Assembly: GCA_963765875.1 (NCBI GenBank)
Contig: CAVXYK010000008.1
Span: 62,001 to 126,000, forward strand
Reading direction: 5' to 3'
DNA: 64,000 nt
From: JAWKOK01 sp963765875
GTDB lineage: Bacteria; Chloroflexota; Anaerolineae; Caldilineales; Caldilineaceae
How positions within the stretch are numbered: position 1 is the stretch's first letter; every line of letters begins with the position of its first letter. Below are positions 54,821 through 63,783 of this stretch, in pieces. Below the pieces are notes generated by a model that saw only the letters and a program-made list of their open reading frames with translations, was not told the DNA's origin and searched no databases. Made by a program: the position numbers and the translations under genes.

Positions 54821-56183
54821 CTACACAAAATCTCGAATCGAGGCCGGCTGCTTTGGAAAGAGCGCATCCATCAGCACATGCGCTTCCGCGTCCTTGGCCC
54901 AGCAGTCCTTGCGCACGGAGTTCAACTCGGCAATGGTGCGATGGCCGAAGATCAGGTGTAGGAAGGTCTGGTCCGGCAGAAATACGTCGCCGTCGAAGAA
55001 GGCATTCGGTTGGTACGGAGCTACTTTCACCAACTCACCCTTCTCAAACTGCAATTTCAGGTAGGAAGTCAGGAGATTCAACTTGAGTTCACCGGTATGA
55101 CCGGCGACAACGCTGGACTGCAGTCGGCGTTCCAGCACGGGCCGCACATGGGTCAGAAAGGCAGCGATGTCGGGCACGCGCATGTACCAGGCGTAGGGTT
55201 CATCCAGGTCGCTCCAGTTGGTTGCCGAGGGCCGTGTAGAGTGGATGGATCTCGCCAAGCCCAAAGTAGATCGAGATGATCGGGACTTCGCCGTTCACGT
55301 TGTAGACCTCCGCCTCTTCCTGCAAGGTCTTGGCGATGAAGAGCCCCAGCTCTCGCATGGATTTGCCCTCAGCCACCGCCAACTCGCTGACGACATAGCG
55401 AGCGCGTCTCTGAGACTGAACAAAGTAGCCCAGAACATCGACAGACGCGGAGCCATCTGTTTGCTCCTCAACGATTCTGAATTTCCGATACTTGTCCGAT
55501 TCACGACGTTGACCGGCCATGATGTGGGCCAACATCTCATCAGAGCGCACCCAGCTCAGATGGCTGTGGTCCACTGCGCGACCATAGAGTTCCTGAAGCA
55601 GCGGCATATCGGCCAGGGTCGCAGTTCGCACCGTGTAGGCGCCATGAGGATTGAATGCATCCTTTTTGTGGCGCGCCCAATATAGCGAACGACTGCCGCC
55701 CAGGTTGACCGTCATCTCATAGCCGAAGAGTCGATAGTACCAGGGGATGCCGGTGATGCCTTGGGCCAACTCGCCCCGTACCCGGCTCAATTCGTGAACC
55801 GCGTCCATCTGCACGCGAATCAGTCCACGGCGACGGTAGCCGGGCAGCGTGCCCACCAACTCGGGCTGGCCAAACCCAAACTCGAGGCCGTCATAGCTCC
55901 ACGTCTGCGACAATAGAACGAGAGAAGAGACGAGCTTGGGACGTCCATGCTCCAGCACGTTGGTGTCGACGACCACGGTGAAATCGGCAGGCGTTACAAT
56001 TGGATGCGTGCCGCCGATCAGGTCGGCAGCCCAGGCGCCGACCGATAGGCCAGGCTCGTCTGGGCCATCGGCATGGACTCGTGTATTGAAGGCGATGATC
56101 TGCTCGGCATCGTCGGCGGTGGCCCAGCGAAGCACAAGGCCATCGCCCAGATCGCGTGGAAGTCCCAGGTGATTCGTCGTCAT
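54821..56183 (-). CDS. Eis-like GNAT acetyltransferase, interrupted by one frameshift
   Basis: Read in two frames joined near 55206, about 453 residues. The first frame starts at MTTNHLGLPRDLGDG. GNAT elements are FGQPELVGTLPGYRRRGLIRVQMDAVHELSRVRG (acetyl-CoA loop) and a second, degenerate GNAT fold with YVVSELAVAEGKSM. After LYTALGNQLER one extra C breaks the frame; the other frame continues LDEPYAWYMRVPDIAAFLTHVRPVLERRL into an SCP2-like C-terminal domain. Two GNAT folds plus SCP2 is the architecture of Eis, which acetylates amines. The target here is unknown. AGGATGG lies upstream of the ATG. Confidence 0.75.
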
Positions 56184-56408
56184 TGTCGACCATCCTATTT
56201 GTGTGCAGCAGTGGGTACTTATCGCTCCGAGTGTAGCAGATGGTGTGCCCCGCCGCAACGTCTCGCCTAGCAGTCTGTCGGAGAGAGTAAGGATAGAACG
56301 CGGATCGTGCGGATGTAGCGGAACAAGCCGGATCTTTTCTGCTTTATCCGCGTATATCAGCCATATCCGCGTCATCAGCGTTCTATTGAAAGTCACTCCG
56401 ACAGGCTC

Positions 56409-56774
56409 CTAGCCCTCGGAATGTAGTCCGATTTTGTTGCCTTCGGTGTCAATGAAGAAGGCAATGAAGCCGTTCTCGCCGATGGCAAGCTTCGACATCT
56501 GAACTTTGCCCCCTGCGTCTTCAACGCGATCGAGCACGACATTCAGATCATCGCCACCGTTAAGATAGACCAGAACGCCTTCAGTGCTGGGCACATAGCC
56601 TTCGCCCTGGCTCAGCGAGCCCCTCACGCCACCTTCATGTGAGAAGAACGCAGTCTTGGAGCCGGGCATCGCCTCGACTGCCTCCATGTTCATGTCAAGT
56701 ATGGCGTTGTAGAAGCCAAGTGCTCGGTCCATGTCGGTGACGGGAATCTCGAACCAATTGACTACATTGTGCGT
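56409..56774 (-). CDS. VOC family (glyoxalase-like) protein without a standard start codon
   Basis: The domain reads HNVVNWFEIPVTDMDRALGFYNAILDMNM to GFIAFFIDTEGNKIGLHSEG, about 120 residues, a complete VOC domain of the PhnB/YdeH-like kind with a Glu near the C-terminus. GAGGAG is well placed for a start around 56774, but the codon there is ACG and no ATG, GTG or TTG lies in frame nearby. The next in-frame ATG upstream is at 57032, inside the MFS gene. Either ACG is used or a base is wrong. It follows the MFS gene on the same strand. Confidence 0.6.
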   Translation of the reverse strand, partial: THNVVNWFEIPVTDMDRALGFYNAILDMNMEAVEAMPGSKTAFFSHEGGVRGSLSQGEGYVPSTEGVLVYLNGGDDLNVVLDRVEDAGGKVQMSKLAIGENGFIAFFIDTEGNKIGLHSEG

Positions 56775-56943
56775 AGTGTTCTCCTCTGTTGCTGTTGTAG
56801 GGTAGTGCGTTGGGTGGATACGAACCCATATTTGGTCCGTCGCTCCATCATGACAGAACGGATGTTCCTTAGCAGTACGCAGACCTACAATGAAGGACAG
56901 TTCGGCCGTTGGTCTTTCCCGGTCCAACCCAATGTACTGTTCA

Positions 56944-58236
56944 TCAGTCTGTACCACCGGTAGGTGCGGGAATCGGCGTGACCACGCTACGGGGTCGGCG
57001 AAAGTAAGCGGCAAAGAAGACGGTTCCGGCAAAGACGAAAATTACGCCGGTAAGGAAGAGAGTTGTGTAGCCACTGGAGGCGATGATATATCCGCCCAGC
57101 AGCGCCATGAGCGAAAAGCTAACGCCGGCCGTCATCTCCGAAAGGCCGGACATGGTCTGGCGCTGATCTTCGCGAACCAATTCCATGGAATAAACCAGGA
57201 AGGCAGGATAGCGGATAACTGAAGCTGCCCCAACCCCTACGAAGCCAATCGCCGCAGCGCCGACCATCGGCACCAGGGCCAGCGGCAGCAAGGCAATGGC
57301 CGTGCCCAGGCAGGCGTAGATCACCAGCCGGTAGTTACCCCATTTGGCGGCCATAGCGGCCATGGCGAGCGCGATGGGAATCGAGACCAGGCGGGCGGTG
57401 GCGGCAATCATGCCGATCTGAGCGGTGGGTACATTCAGGCTCTGATCCATGTAGACGTTGAAGAATGTGTTGGCCACGGCCATGCCCGAGACTGTAAGCA
57501 CGCGCACAACGGAAACCGCAACCAACAGCCAGAGGTAGGAATGATCCATCGAGCGCAAGCCTGTCAACGAGAAACCGGCTGACTGTCGAACACGTGGCTT
57601 TGGCGGCTCCTGTGTCGTACTACCGGCGGCCCAGATTCCAGGGATCAACAGCAGAGCGCCGACCCAGAGCGGAAAACGGTAGGCAGCCGGGGCATTTTCG
57701 GGCAGCGCAAAAGCCATTGCGAACAGTCCAGGAAGCAGCCCCCCCAGTAGTCCGCCAACAAAACCGGCCAATGAAAAGATTGCGGTCTGTGCCGAGAAGG
57801 CGAGATTACGCTGGTCGGGTTTGGTCGCTCCCATCAGAAAGGTCACGCCATTGACGAAGAAAAGGGCGTAGCCGAAGAACATGATTGGGTAGGTGACGAA
57901 TAGCCATAGTTCTTGACGCTCAGGCACGACCGTCCCGGCGAAAGGCAGGAGGAGGCCGCCCATGAATACGATGTAGAGTCCAACGATCATGGCCTTGCGG
58001 CTGCCCCATCGACTGCCCAGACTGCCCGCAGGCATACTGGCAAGGGCAAAGGTCAGCAGCCCGATCGAGTTGATCTTTCCGACAAATGTGGGGTCATAGC
58101 CGAGCCGCAGGAGATAGAGGTTGAAGACAACTGCATAGACGCCATCGAGGATCAGCACGGCCAGACCCAGTGTGATCAGAAAGAGGTAGACGTTGCGGTT
58201 GAATTGACGAATGGTCGTTCGATATTGGTTGAACAT
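56944..58236 (-). CDS. MFS transporter
   Basis: 430 residues with twelve predicted membrane helices. MFS loop wording is seen between helices 2 and 3 (GSLGSRWGSRKAMIVG), with a second, weaker copy (AMAAKWGNYRLVIYACLG) in the C-terminal half. A cytoplasmic linker separates helices 6 and 7 (GSTTQEPPKPRVRQ). It resembles proton-driven drug or sugar exporters, but no substrate can be named. VOC-domain genes lie on each side. AGG lies 4 nt before the ATG. Confidence 0.85.
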   Translation of the reverse strand: MFNQYRTTIRQFNRNVYLFLITLGLAVLILDGVYAVVFNLYLLRLGYDPTFVGKINSIGLLTFALASMPAGSLGSRWGSRKAMIVGLYIVFMGGLLLPFAGTVVPERQELWLFVTYPIMFFGYALFFVNGVTFLMGATKPDQRNLAFSAQTAIFSLAGFVGGLLGGLLPGLFAMAFALPENAPAAYRFPLWVGALLLIPGIWAAGSTTQEPPKPRVRQSAGFSLTGLRSMDHSYLWLLVAVSVVRVLTVSGMAVANTFFNVYMDQSLNVPTAQIGMIAATARLVSIPIALAMAAMAAKWGNYRLVIYACLGTAIALLPLALVPMVGAAAIGFVGVGAASVIRYPAFLVYSMELVREDQRQTMSGLSEMTAGVSFSLMALLGGYIIASSGYTTLFLTGVIFVFAGTVFFAAYFRRPRSVVTPIPAPTGGTD

Positions 58237-58467
58237 GGGCCTATTTCACACTATGCCGGCGATGAATCGCTAGCGGAAAACACAAAGCTGGATTGGCGGC
58301 AATCTATGCGTCGTTTTGCGTTCGAGCACGATGCATCCAGACAGTGTATTCACTGTCACAACTCGTTGTCAAACGAACAACTGGTCTGTGCTATAATCGG
58401 ACAGCGGTCACCCAATGATCGGCGCAATCTTCACCACCAAATCATCAAGATATCAGGAGATTTCTGA

Positions 58468-58848
58468 ATGAATTTAGAACATGTTGCAATCAATGTTCAA
58501 GAGCCGGAAGCCATGGCGGCATGGTATCAGACCCATCTTGACATGAAAATCGTGATGGCCCAGACCACCGGCATGCGTATGCATTTCATCGCGGACGAAA
58601 ACGGCAGCATGCTCGAGCTCTACAACAATCCGGACGCAGCGCTATCCGTCAACGGCGACATTCATCCCTTGAGTCTGCATTTCGCCTTCAGCACCGATGA
58701 CATTGAATCTGACCGCCAACGACTGATTGCGGCGGGAGCCACGCCCGTCGGTGAGATCAATGAGACGCCCGTCGCCAAGCTGGCCTTCCTGCGCGACCCA
58801 TGGGATCTGCCGATCCAGTTGGTGCGGCGCTTCGAGCCCTTGGTTTAG
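58468..58848 (+). CDS. VOC family (glyoxalase-like) protein
   Basis: 126 residues with AGGAG 8 nt before the ATG. A single VOC domain: LEHVAINVQEPEAMAAWYQTHLDMKI, MRMHFIADENGSMLELYNNP with the metal-binding Glu, then LSLHFAFSTDDIESDRQRLIAAGA and a final LAFLRDPWDLPIQLVRR. Metal ligands expected from His6, Glu and a later His/Glu are plausible. It probably works on a small metabolite. It is divergent from the MFS gene with 231 bp between the starts. Confidence 0.85.
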   Translation: MNLEHVAINVQEPEAMAAWYQTHLDMKIVMAQTTGMRMHFIADENGSMLELYNNPDAALSVNGDIHPLSLHFAFSTDDIESDRQRLIAAGATPVGEINETPVAKLAFLRDPWDLPIQLVRRFEPLV

Positions 58849-58859
58849 GAGCTTTTTTC

Positions 58860-58952
58860 ACCACGAAGGCACAGAGGCGGCACGGAGGACACAGAGAGGG
58901 AGCCTAGAAGCTTTTCTCCGTGTCCTCCGTGCAATCTCTATGCCTCCGTGGT
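58860..58952. repeat. Large inverted repeat, family A (CACGAAGGCACAGAGG type)
   Basis: GCACGGAGGACAC (58880-58892) faces its complement (58920-58932). Outer arms ACCACGAAGG and CCTCCGTGGT nearly pair. It fills the gap between the VOC and hydroxypyruvate isomerase genes. Confidence 0.65.
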
Positions 58953-58987
58953 AAATTCATCAAACCTGCAACTGGAGATAAAAAATC

Positions 58988-59746
58988 ATGGTGAAGCTAT
59001 CGGTCTGCATCGAGATGTTTTGGCCGGATCTGCCCTTTGATGAACGCGTTCGACGGGTCCACGCAGCGGGCATTGGGGCCTTCGAGTTCTGGAACCACAG
59101 CGACAAGGATTTGAGCGCTATCCAAGCCGCGCAAAAGGAGACCGGCATCGCCATTGCCGGGCTGGTCTCGGAGCCCGGTTTTTCGTTGACCCATTACGGC
59201 AACACGGAGCAGATGGTTCAGGGCGTCTCAGCATCGGCCGCTGCCGTCCGCTCGCTTGGCGGCGACCATCTTATCGTCACGGCCGGCAACAGTGCGGCCG
59301 GAGAATCCTATGAGATGACGCGTCGCCGTGTCGTGGGCAAACTGGCGGCGATGGCAACGGCTGCAGAGTCCGAAGGCGTGACCCTCTGCCTCGAACCGCT
59401 CAACATCTTCGTCGATCATCCTGACTATTGGTTGACGACCATGGCCCAGGCCGCCGACATCGTGGAAGAGGTCGACTCGCCCAGCATGAAGATCCTCTAC
59501 GACATCTATCACCAGCAGATCACCGAAGGCAACATTATCGCCAGTCTAGAGAAATACGCCCACTTGATCGGTCACATCCATGTGGCAGGCGTGCCCGGGC
59601 GTGGCAGACTGGTTGGCGGCGACCTCGACTATCGAGCCATCTTTGCGGCCATTGACAGCATCGACTATGGCGGCTATGTCGGCCTGGAATACCGATCGCC
59701 CGGCGAGGAAGAAGAGACGCTGGCCGAGGCCATATCATTGCTGTAG
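58988..59746 (+). CDS. hyi: Hydroxypyruvate isomerase family TIM-barrel protein
   Basis: 252 residues with GGAG about 10 nt upstream. The sequence is a xylose isomerase-like TIM barrel of the Hyi type: VCIEMFWPDLPFDERVRRV, LVSEPGFSLTHYG, LCLEPLNIFVDHPDYWL with the first catalytic Glu, KILYDIYHQQITEGNII, GHIHVAGVPGRG and YVGLEYRSPGEEEETLAEA with the second Glu. It interconverts hydroxypyruvate and tartronate semialdehyde, or a similar sugar acid. Downstream galactokinase, DapA-family and LacI genes suggest a sugar-catabolic neighbourhood, although separate promoters are likely. Confidence 0.82.
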   Translation: MVKLSVCIEMFWPDLPFDERVRRVHAAGIGAFEFWNHSDKDLSAIQAAQKETGIAIAGLVSEPGFSLTHYGNTEQMVQGVSASAAAVRSLGGDHLIVTAGNSAAGESYEMTRRRVVGKLAAMATAAESEGVTLCLEPLNIFVDHPDYWLTTMAQAADIVEEVDSPSMKILYDIYHQQITEGNIIASLEKYAHLIGHIHVAGVPGRGRLVGGDLDYRAIFAAIDSIDYGGYVGLEYRSPGEEEETLAEAISLL

Positions 59747-59935
59747 AGCAGCACAATGAGATCGTTACTTTTCGTCTACCGACACGTCGTCATAGATGCA
59801 TCTATGGCCGATTCTGTTGCCCAATTCGTACGGCGTAGTACTCACCATGAGCATGGTGCTACGGCATACCAATCACGCGACAGTTCGATTCATTGCACTC
59901 CGTCTTGGCCCGTTGTTAGAGAAAGGAAACCAACG

Positions 59936-60583
59936 ATGTCGAAATCTCCAGCGCCCCCCGCCCGTGTCCGAATGCTTGCCGCCACCGTCGCATTGATGTT
60001 GGCTCTGGTTGTTGCCGTACTGCCCACTGCAGTCCATGCCGCTCCTGACGCGGCCCCGCAAGAGAGTGCCGCAAACAGCGGTGTCTACAAAGTGAAACGG
60101 GGCGACACGATGGGCGAGATTGCCCGCTACTACGGCGTAACAGTCAGGGATATCATGGTCGCCAACAACCTATCCAACTCCCAGATCTACGTGGGCCAAC
60201 GGCTCTACATTCCCGCCGGTGGTAGCCCAAGCAAAGCAGGATGCACCAGCGTCTACCGTGTGAAGCGAGGCGACACGCTCACGAAGATCGCCAAACACTA
60301 CAACATGAATGTCTCAGCTCTGGCCCGCGCCAACGGCATCAACAATGCCAGCCACATCGTGGTCGGCCAGGTGATCTGCATTCCGCAGATCTGGGGCAAT
60401 CGCAGCAGCTCCGGCCATGGCTCCTCGGGCGGCAGCAGCCACGGCGTTCACGTCGTCAGGGCCGGCGATACCCTTTCACAGATTGCCAAGAATTACGGCA
60501 CGTCTATGCGCTCGCTGATGCAGATCAACAACATCAAGAACCCAAACCAGATCTACATTGGCCAGCGGATTCGACTCAGGTAG
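59936..60583 (+). CDS. Secreted protein with three LysM domains
   Basis: 215 residues from MSKSPAPPARVRM, with AAAGGA 8 nt upstream, preferred over the longer frame from 59756. A signal peptide (about 10-35, VALMLALVVAVLPTAVHA) is followed by three LysM repeats: YKVKRGDTMGEIARYYGV, YRVKRGDTLTKIAKHYNM and HVVRAGDTLSQIAKNYGT, each ending in a GQRLYIP-type strand. LysM domains bind peptidoglycan or chitin. A Ser/Gly linker separates the second and third. No enzyme domain is attached, so a cell-wall binding or adaptor role is likely. A clear terminator follows. Confidence 0.85.
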   Translation: MSKSPAPPARVRMLAATVALMLALVVAVLPTAVHAAPDAAPQESAANSGVYKVKRGDTMGEIARYYGVTVRDIMVANNLSNSQIYVGQRLYIPAGGSPSKAGCTSVYRVKRGDTLTKIAKHYNMNVSALARANGINNASHIVVGQVICIPQIWGNRSSSGHGSSGGSSHGVHVVRAGDTLSQIAKNYGTSMRSLMQINNIKNPNQIYIGQRIRLR

Positions 60584-60628
60584 CGATAGAGCGCTGACGA
60601 GGCAAGATTCAAGTCAACCTATGTGAAA

Positions 60629-60660
60629 AGAAGCCCGGCTCTATCGCAAGCCGGGCTTCT
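60629..60660 (+). terminator. Hairpin terminator of the LysM gene
   Basis: Arms AGAAGCCCGGCT (60629-60640) and complement (60649-60660) enclose an 8-nt loop; an AAAAG run precedes the stem and the tail is only weakly T-rich. Confidence 0.7.
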
Positions 60661-60683
60661 CGATCTCCGAAGTATTGAGAAAC

Positions 60684-60842
60684 CCCCAACTTTGCTACAA
60701 TGTTGAAATCGACGCCGAAAGCGGCGAAACAGTCTTCTATGACATCAATCCGCTCTCAAATTTCGTGGCCGATGCGCTGGATGTAGTCGGATTCGACCCG
60801 TGGAGCAAGTTCGTTGACTTCATTTTGGCCGAGTGCCGTTGA
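60684..60842 (+). pseudogene. C-terminal fragment of an ATP-grasp-like enzyme
   Basis: A 52-codon open stretch without a start codon reads NVEIDAESGETVFYDINPL, SNFVADALDVVGFDPWSKF and VDFILAECR before a TGA at 60840. The wording resembles the C-terminal end of RimK/glutathione-synthetase-like ATP-grasp proteins, where the Glu/Asn of the metal site lies in the DIN segment. Nothing upstream continues it; the LysM terminator precedes it directly. The remaining spacer to 61124 carries ACAGATGGATACAGATA and CACGAAG/CTCCGTG-type repeat pieces. Confidence 0.45.
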
Positions 60843-61124
60843 TTCACCATATCACTGATTCACTACATTGCTGATTCACCGCATCGGCACAGAGCAGGTA
60901 CAGAGAGAGTAGACAGATCAACAGGTTCAACAAGACTCCATCTGGAATTCGAAAGAACCGAGGACTCTACGACAAAAACTAATTTCAGCCACAGATGGAT
61001 ACAGATAATCAGAGGAGTTTCCTCTGTGAACCTCTGTGCCCCCTCCGTGTCTCCGTGGTGAAAAAGACCTTTTTGCAGTGGAGTCACCGAGAAACACAGA
61101 GAAAACCGACCAGACAGGATCGTG

Positions 61125-62501
61125 ATGATGGCCACATTATTAGACATTTCGAACGGGGACGATTTTGTTGCGCGTCTGGAGGAAGCAGGGGTAGTCGATA
61201 GTGAGACGCTGGTCAAGGCAAGAGCAGTGGCCAATGCCGCCGCCGATCTGTTTTCTGACGGTCGTTCACCGGATGCCCCGATCCATGGGTTCTGGGTGCC
61301 CGGCCGCGTTGAGGTATTGGGCAAACATACCGACTATGCCGGCGGAAGCAGTCTGTTGGCCGCAAGTCAACAGGGATTCGTGATTCTGGCCGCGCCCCGG
61401 GACGACCAACGCGTTTGGATCCACGCCCTCGACCTTGGCAAAGAGATTACGGTCGCTATCGATCCCGACCTGACACCGCAGATCGGGGATTGGAGCAACT
61501 ATCCGATGACCGTGGTGCGGCGGCTGGCACGCAACTTTCCGGAGTTGACCACCGGCGCCGACATCGTCTTTGCCAGCACCATCCCCATTGCCTCGGGCAT
61601 GAGCAGTTCCAGCGCGCTGATGATCGGCATCCACATGGTTTTGTCGAAGATCAACGGGCTGGAGCGAACTGAGCGCTATCGTCGCGACATCACAAGTCAG
61701 GAACAACTGGCCGAGTATCTGGGCACAATTGAAAACGGCCAGACCTACGGCTCGCTGATCGGCGACCGCGGTGTCGGCACCTTCGGTGGCAGCGAGGACC
61801 ACACCGCCATCCTCTGTTGTCGCTCCAGCCATCTGAGTCGCTATCGCTACTGCCCCACCAGGTTCGAACAACGGCCTGCAATGCCGGAAGGCTATACCTT
61901 TTTGATCGCGTCCAGCGGCGTCATCGCTGATAAGACGGGCAGCGCCCGCGCTAAGTACAATCGGGCGTCGGCCCTGGCCGCCGAGGTGACTTCACGCTGG
62001 AACAGTGCGACCGGTCACGACGATCCGCACATGGCCGCCATGGTTGCACGTTGTGACGGCGACCCTGACCCGATTCTGGCCGTACTGGCGGAGACAGAAG
62101 GTTCGCAATTCTCATCCGAGGAGTTGATTCGTCGTTTTCAACACTTCTATATCGAGAATTTCGAGATCATTCCGGCCGCAACCGACGCATTGGCGGCCGG
62201 TGACCTGAACGCCTTTGCGGCAGAGGCAAAGCGATCACAGAGCGAGGGCGTCCGTCTCTTGGGCAACCAGATCGCAGAGACCGAAGCGCTGGCCGAGCTT
62301 GCGCTTGAGAACGGAGCCCTGGCCGCCTCGGCCTTCGGAGCAGGCTTCGGCGGCAGCGTCTGGGCGCTGGTGAGCGATGAAAAAGCCAAGCCTTTTCTAG
62401 AAAACTGGGCAGCGGCCTACCTGGCTCGTTTCCCTGCGCACAAAGAGAGCGCCCGCTTCTTCCCAACCCGTCCCGGTCCGGCGGCGGCCCTGTTGCTGTA
62501 G
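61125..62501 (+). CDS. galK: Galactokinase (GHMP kinase)
   Basis: 458 residues. The galactokinase signature is GRVEVLGKHTDYAGG (around 60-75), and the GHMP phosphate loop is IPIASGMSSSSALMIG. The C-terminal third motif is in ASAFGAGFGGSVWALV. The catalytic Asp is expected in FGGSEDHTAIL. It phosphorylates galactose to galactose-1-phosphate in the cytoplasm; relatives may use other sugars. It is longer than E. coli GalK (about 382 residues), like other bacterial GHMP forms with extra helices. GTG (61122), ATG (61125) and ATG (61128) follow one another; AGGA best fits 61125 or 61128. Confidence 0.82.
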   Translation: MMATLLDISNGDDFVARLEEAGVVDSETLVKARAVANAAADLFSDGRSPDAPIHGFWVPGRVEVLGKHTDYAGGSSLLAASQQGFVILAAPRDDQRVWIHALDLGKEITVAIDPDLTPQIGDWSNYPMTVVRRLARNFPELTTGADIVFASTIPIASGMSSSSALMIGIHMVLSKINGLERTERYRRDITSQEQLAEYLGTIENGQTYGSLIGDRGVGTFGGSEDHTAILCCRSSHLSRYRYCPTRFEQRPAMPEGYTFLIASSGVIADKTGSARAKYNRASALAAEVTSRWNSATGHDDPHMAAMVARCDGDPDPILAVLAETEGSQFSSEELIRRFQHFYIENFEIIPAATDALAAGDLNAFAAEAKRSQSEGVRLLGNQIAETEALAELALENGALAASAFGAGFGGSVWALVSDEKAKPFLENWAAAYLARFPAHKESARFFPTRPGPAAALLL

Positions 62502-62535
62502 AGTCAACCAAACGGAAATCCAGCATAAAAAAACA

Positions 62536-62585
62536 GATCCACGAAGGAGCACGAAGTGACACGAAGGATGAATCCTGCGTGGATC
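62536..62585. repeat. Inverted repeat, family A (CACGAAG type)
   Basis: GATCCACG (62536-62543) faces CGTGGATC (62578-62585), with CACGAAG copies between. It sits between galK and the DapA-family gene and resembles the element at 10269-10336. Confidence 0.6.
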
Positions 62586-62619
62586 AATTTTTCTGTGTAT
62601 CGCCCTAGGAGGCTCCACG

Positions 62620-63501
62620 ATGAATGACATCTACGGCATCGTTCCCCCGGCCACCACGCCTTTTGACGCCAACGGCAACGTCGACCTTGCCCTGTTGAAG
62701 CATGACCTACGCTACCTCATCGAGACGGCCGGCGTGCACGGCGTTGCCGTCTGCGGCAGCACTGGCGAGGGCCATACGCTCACCATTGATGAGACGCGCG
62801 ACATCACCGGCACGGCCATGGAGGCTGCGGGCGGACGCGTGCCCATCATCACCGGCATCATTGCCGACAGCACGCGTTCGGCTATCGAGCGCGGCAGAGC
62901 CGTAGCCGACCTAGGTATCGCCGCGCTGCAAGTGACGCCGGTTCACTATCTCTTTCGCCCGGACGACGACGCCATGCTCGGCTTCTTCGCCGACATCGTC
63001 GATGCGACTGGGCTGCCGGTCATGATCTACAACGTGGTGCCCTGGGCCTATCTCTCGCCGGAATTGCTGACACGCGTCATCACCCAGGTCGACGGCGTGA
63101 TCGGCGTCAAGCAGAGCGCGGGTGACATGAAGTTGCTGGCCGACCTGTTGCCCCTGCTCGACAATCGCGGCATTGTGATGTCCGCGGTCGACGCGCTGCT
63201 CTACCCGTCCTTCACCTTGGGTGCGCATGGCGCGATTGCGGCGATCCTTACCGCCGCACCGATCCAGTGCGTCGCACTCTGGGATGCGGTCCAGACCGGA
63301 CGGCATGAGGAAGCGCTGACGCTGCACAACGGCTTGTTACGCCTCTGGAACGCCATTCAGGCCGACAACCTACCGGCCAATGTCAAGCATTGTCAATCGG
63401 TGCAAGGCCGCCCGGCAGGCAGGCCTAGAGCGCCCATGCCGGAGACGAGTGAAGAACAAAGAGCGAAGATCGAGCAGGCATTGGCATCGCTGCAAGCCTG
63501 A
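62620..63501 (+). CDS. Dihydrodipicolinate synthase/N-acetylneuraminate lyase family aldolase
   Basis: 293 residues with AGGAGG 7 nt upstream. The TIM barrel has the family's GSTGEGHTLT loop, Tyr137 in VMIYNVVPW and the Schiff-base lysine Lys164 in GVIGVKQSAGD, the two main catalytic residues. GVVGVKQ rather than the plant DapA wording and the position beside sugar genes favour a catabolic member, for example a keto-deoxy sugar acid aldolase or dehydratase, over lysine synthesis. The end SEEQRAKIEQALASL is normal. It follows galK by 118 bp and precedes the LacI gene. Confidence 0.85.
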   Translation: MNDIYGIVPPATTPFDANGNVDLALLKHDLRYLIETAGVHGVAVCGSTGEGHTLTIDETRDITGTAMEAAGGRVPIITGIIADSTRSAIERGRAVADLGIAALQVTPVHYLFRPDDDAMLGFFADIVDATGLPVMIYNVVPWAYLSPELLTRVITQVDGVIGVKQSAGDMKLLADLLPLLDNRGIVMSAVDALLYPSFTLGAHGAIAAILTAAPIQCVALWDAVQTGRHEEALTLHNGLLRLWNAIQADNLPANVKHCQSVQGRPAGRPRAPMPETSEEQRAKIEQALASLQA

Positions 63502-63516
63502 GATTCAGAACTTATC

Positions 63517-63561
63517 GTTGACAAACGTCAAACTGAATGCTATTCTGTGAAAACGCTTACA
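63517..63561 (+). promoter_or_regulatory. Promoter TTGACA-N18-TATTCT overlapped by a LacI-type operator
   Basis: The -35 box lies at 63517-63522 and the -10 at 63541-63546. TGAAAACGCTTACA at 63548-63561 fits the LacI/CcpA consensus TGWAANCGNTNWCA and covers the expected transcription start. Confidence 0.5.
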
Positions 63562-63721
63562 GAAAACCCTTTTATTGAAAATTCTATGCTCCATAGCAAT
63601 GGTCCATTTTAGATGTATGACCTGCTCTCGGGAGTCAGTTCACCGAGAATTCGGTGGGCCACAGCTGATATTCGCCGATTATCGAATGAATATTCCCTAG
63701 CTGGTAAAATCTGCAAGCTTC

Positions 63722-63735
63722 TGAAAACGCTTTCA
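63722..63735. promoter_or_regulatory. Second LacI-type operator
   Basis: TGAAAACGCTTTCA, a near-perfect palindrome with central CG, lies 48 bp before the LacI start and shares eleven leading bases with the first operator. Confidence 0.5.
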
Positions 63736-63783
63736 ACAAATTACTCTTTCGCGTGAGCATTAGCACATCGGTATTGGGTGACT

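Noticed and set aside
57913..58467. 184-codon plus-strand frame opposite the MFS gene start
   Set aside because: Antisense to conserved MFS helices, and it ends exactly where the VOC gene begins; no domain recognised.
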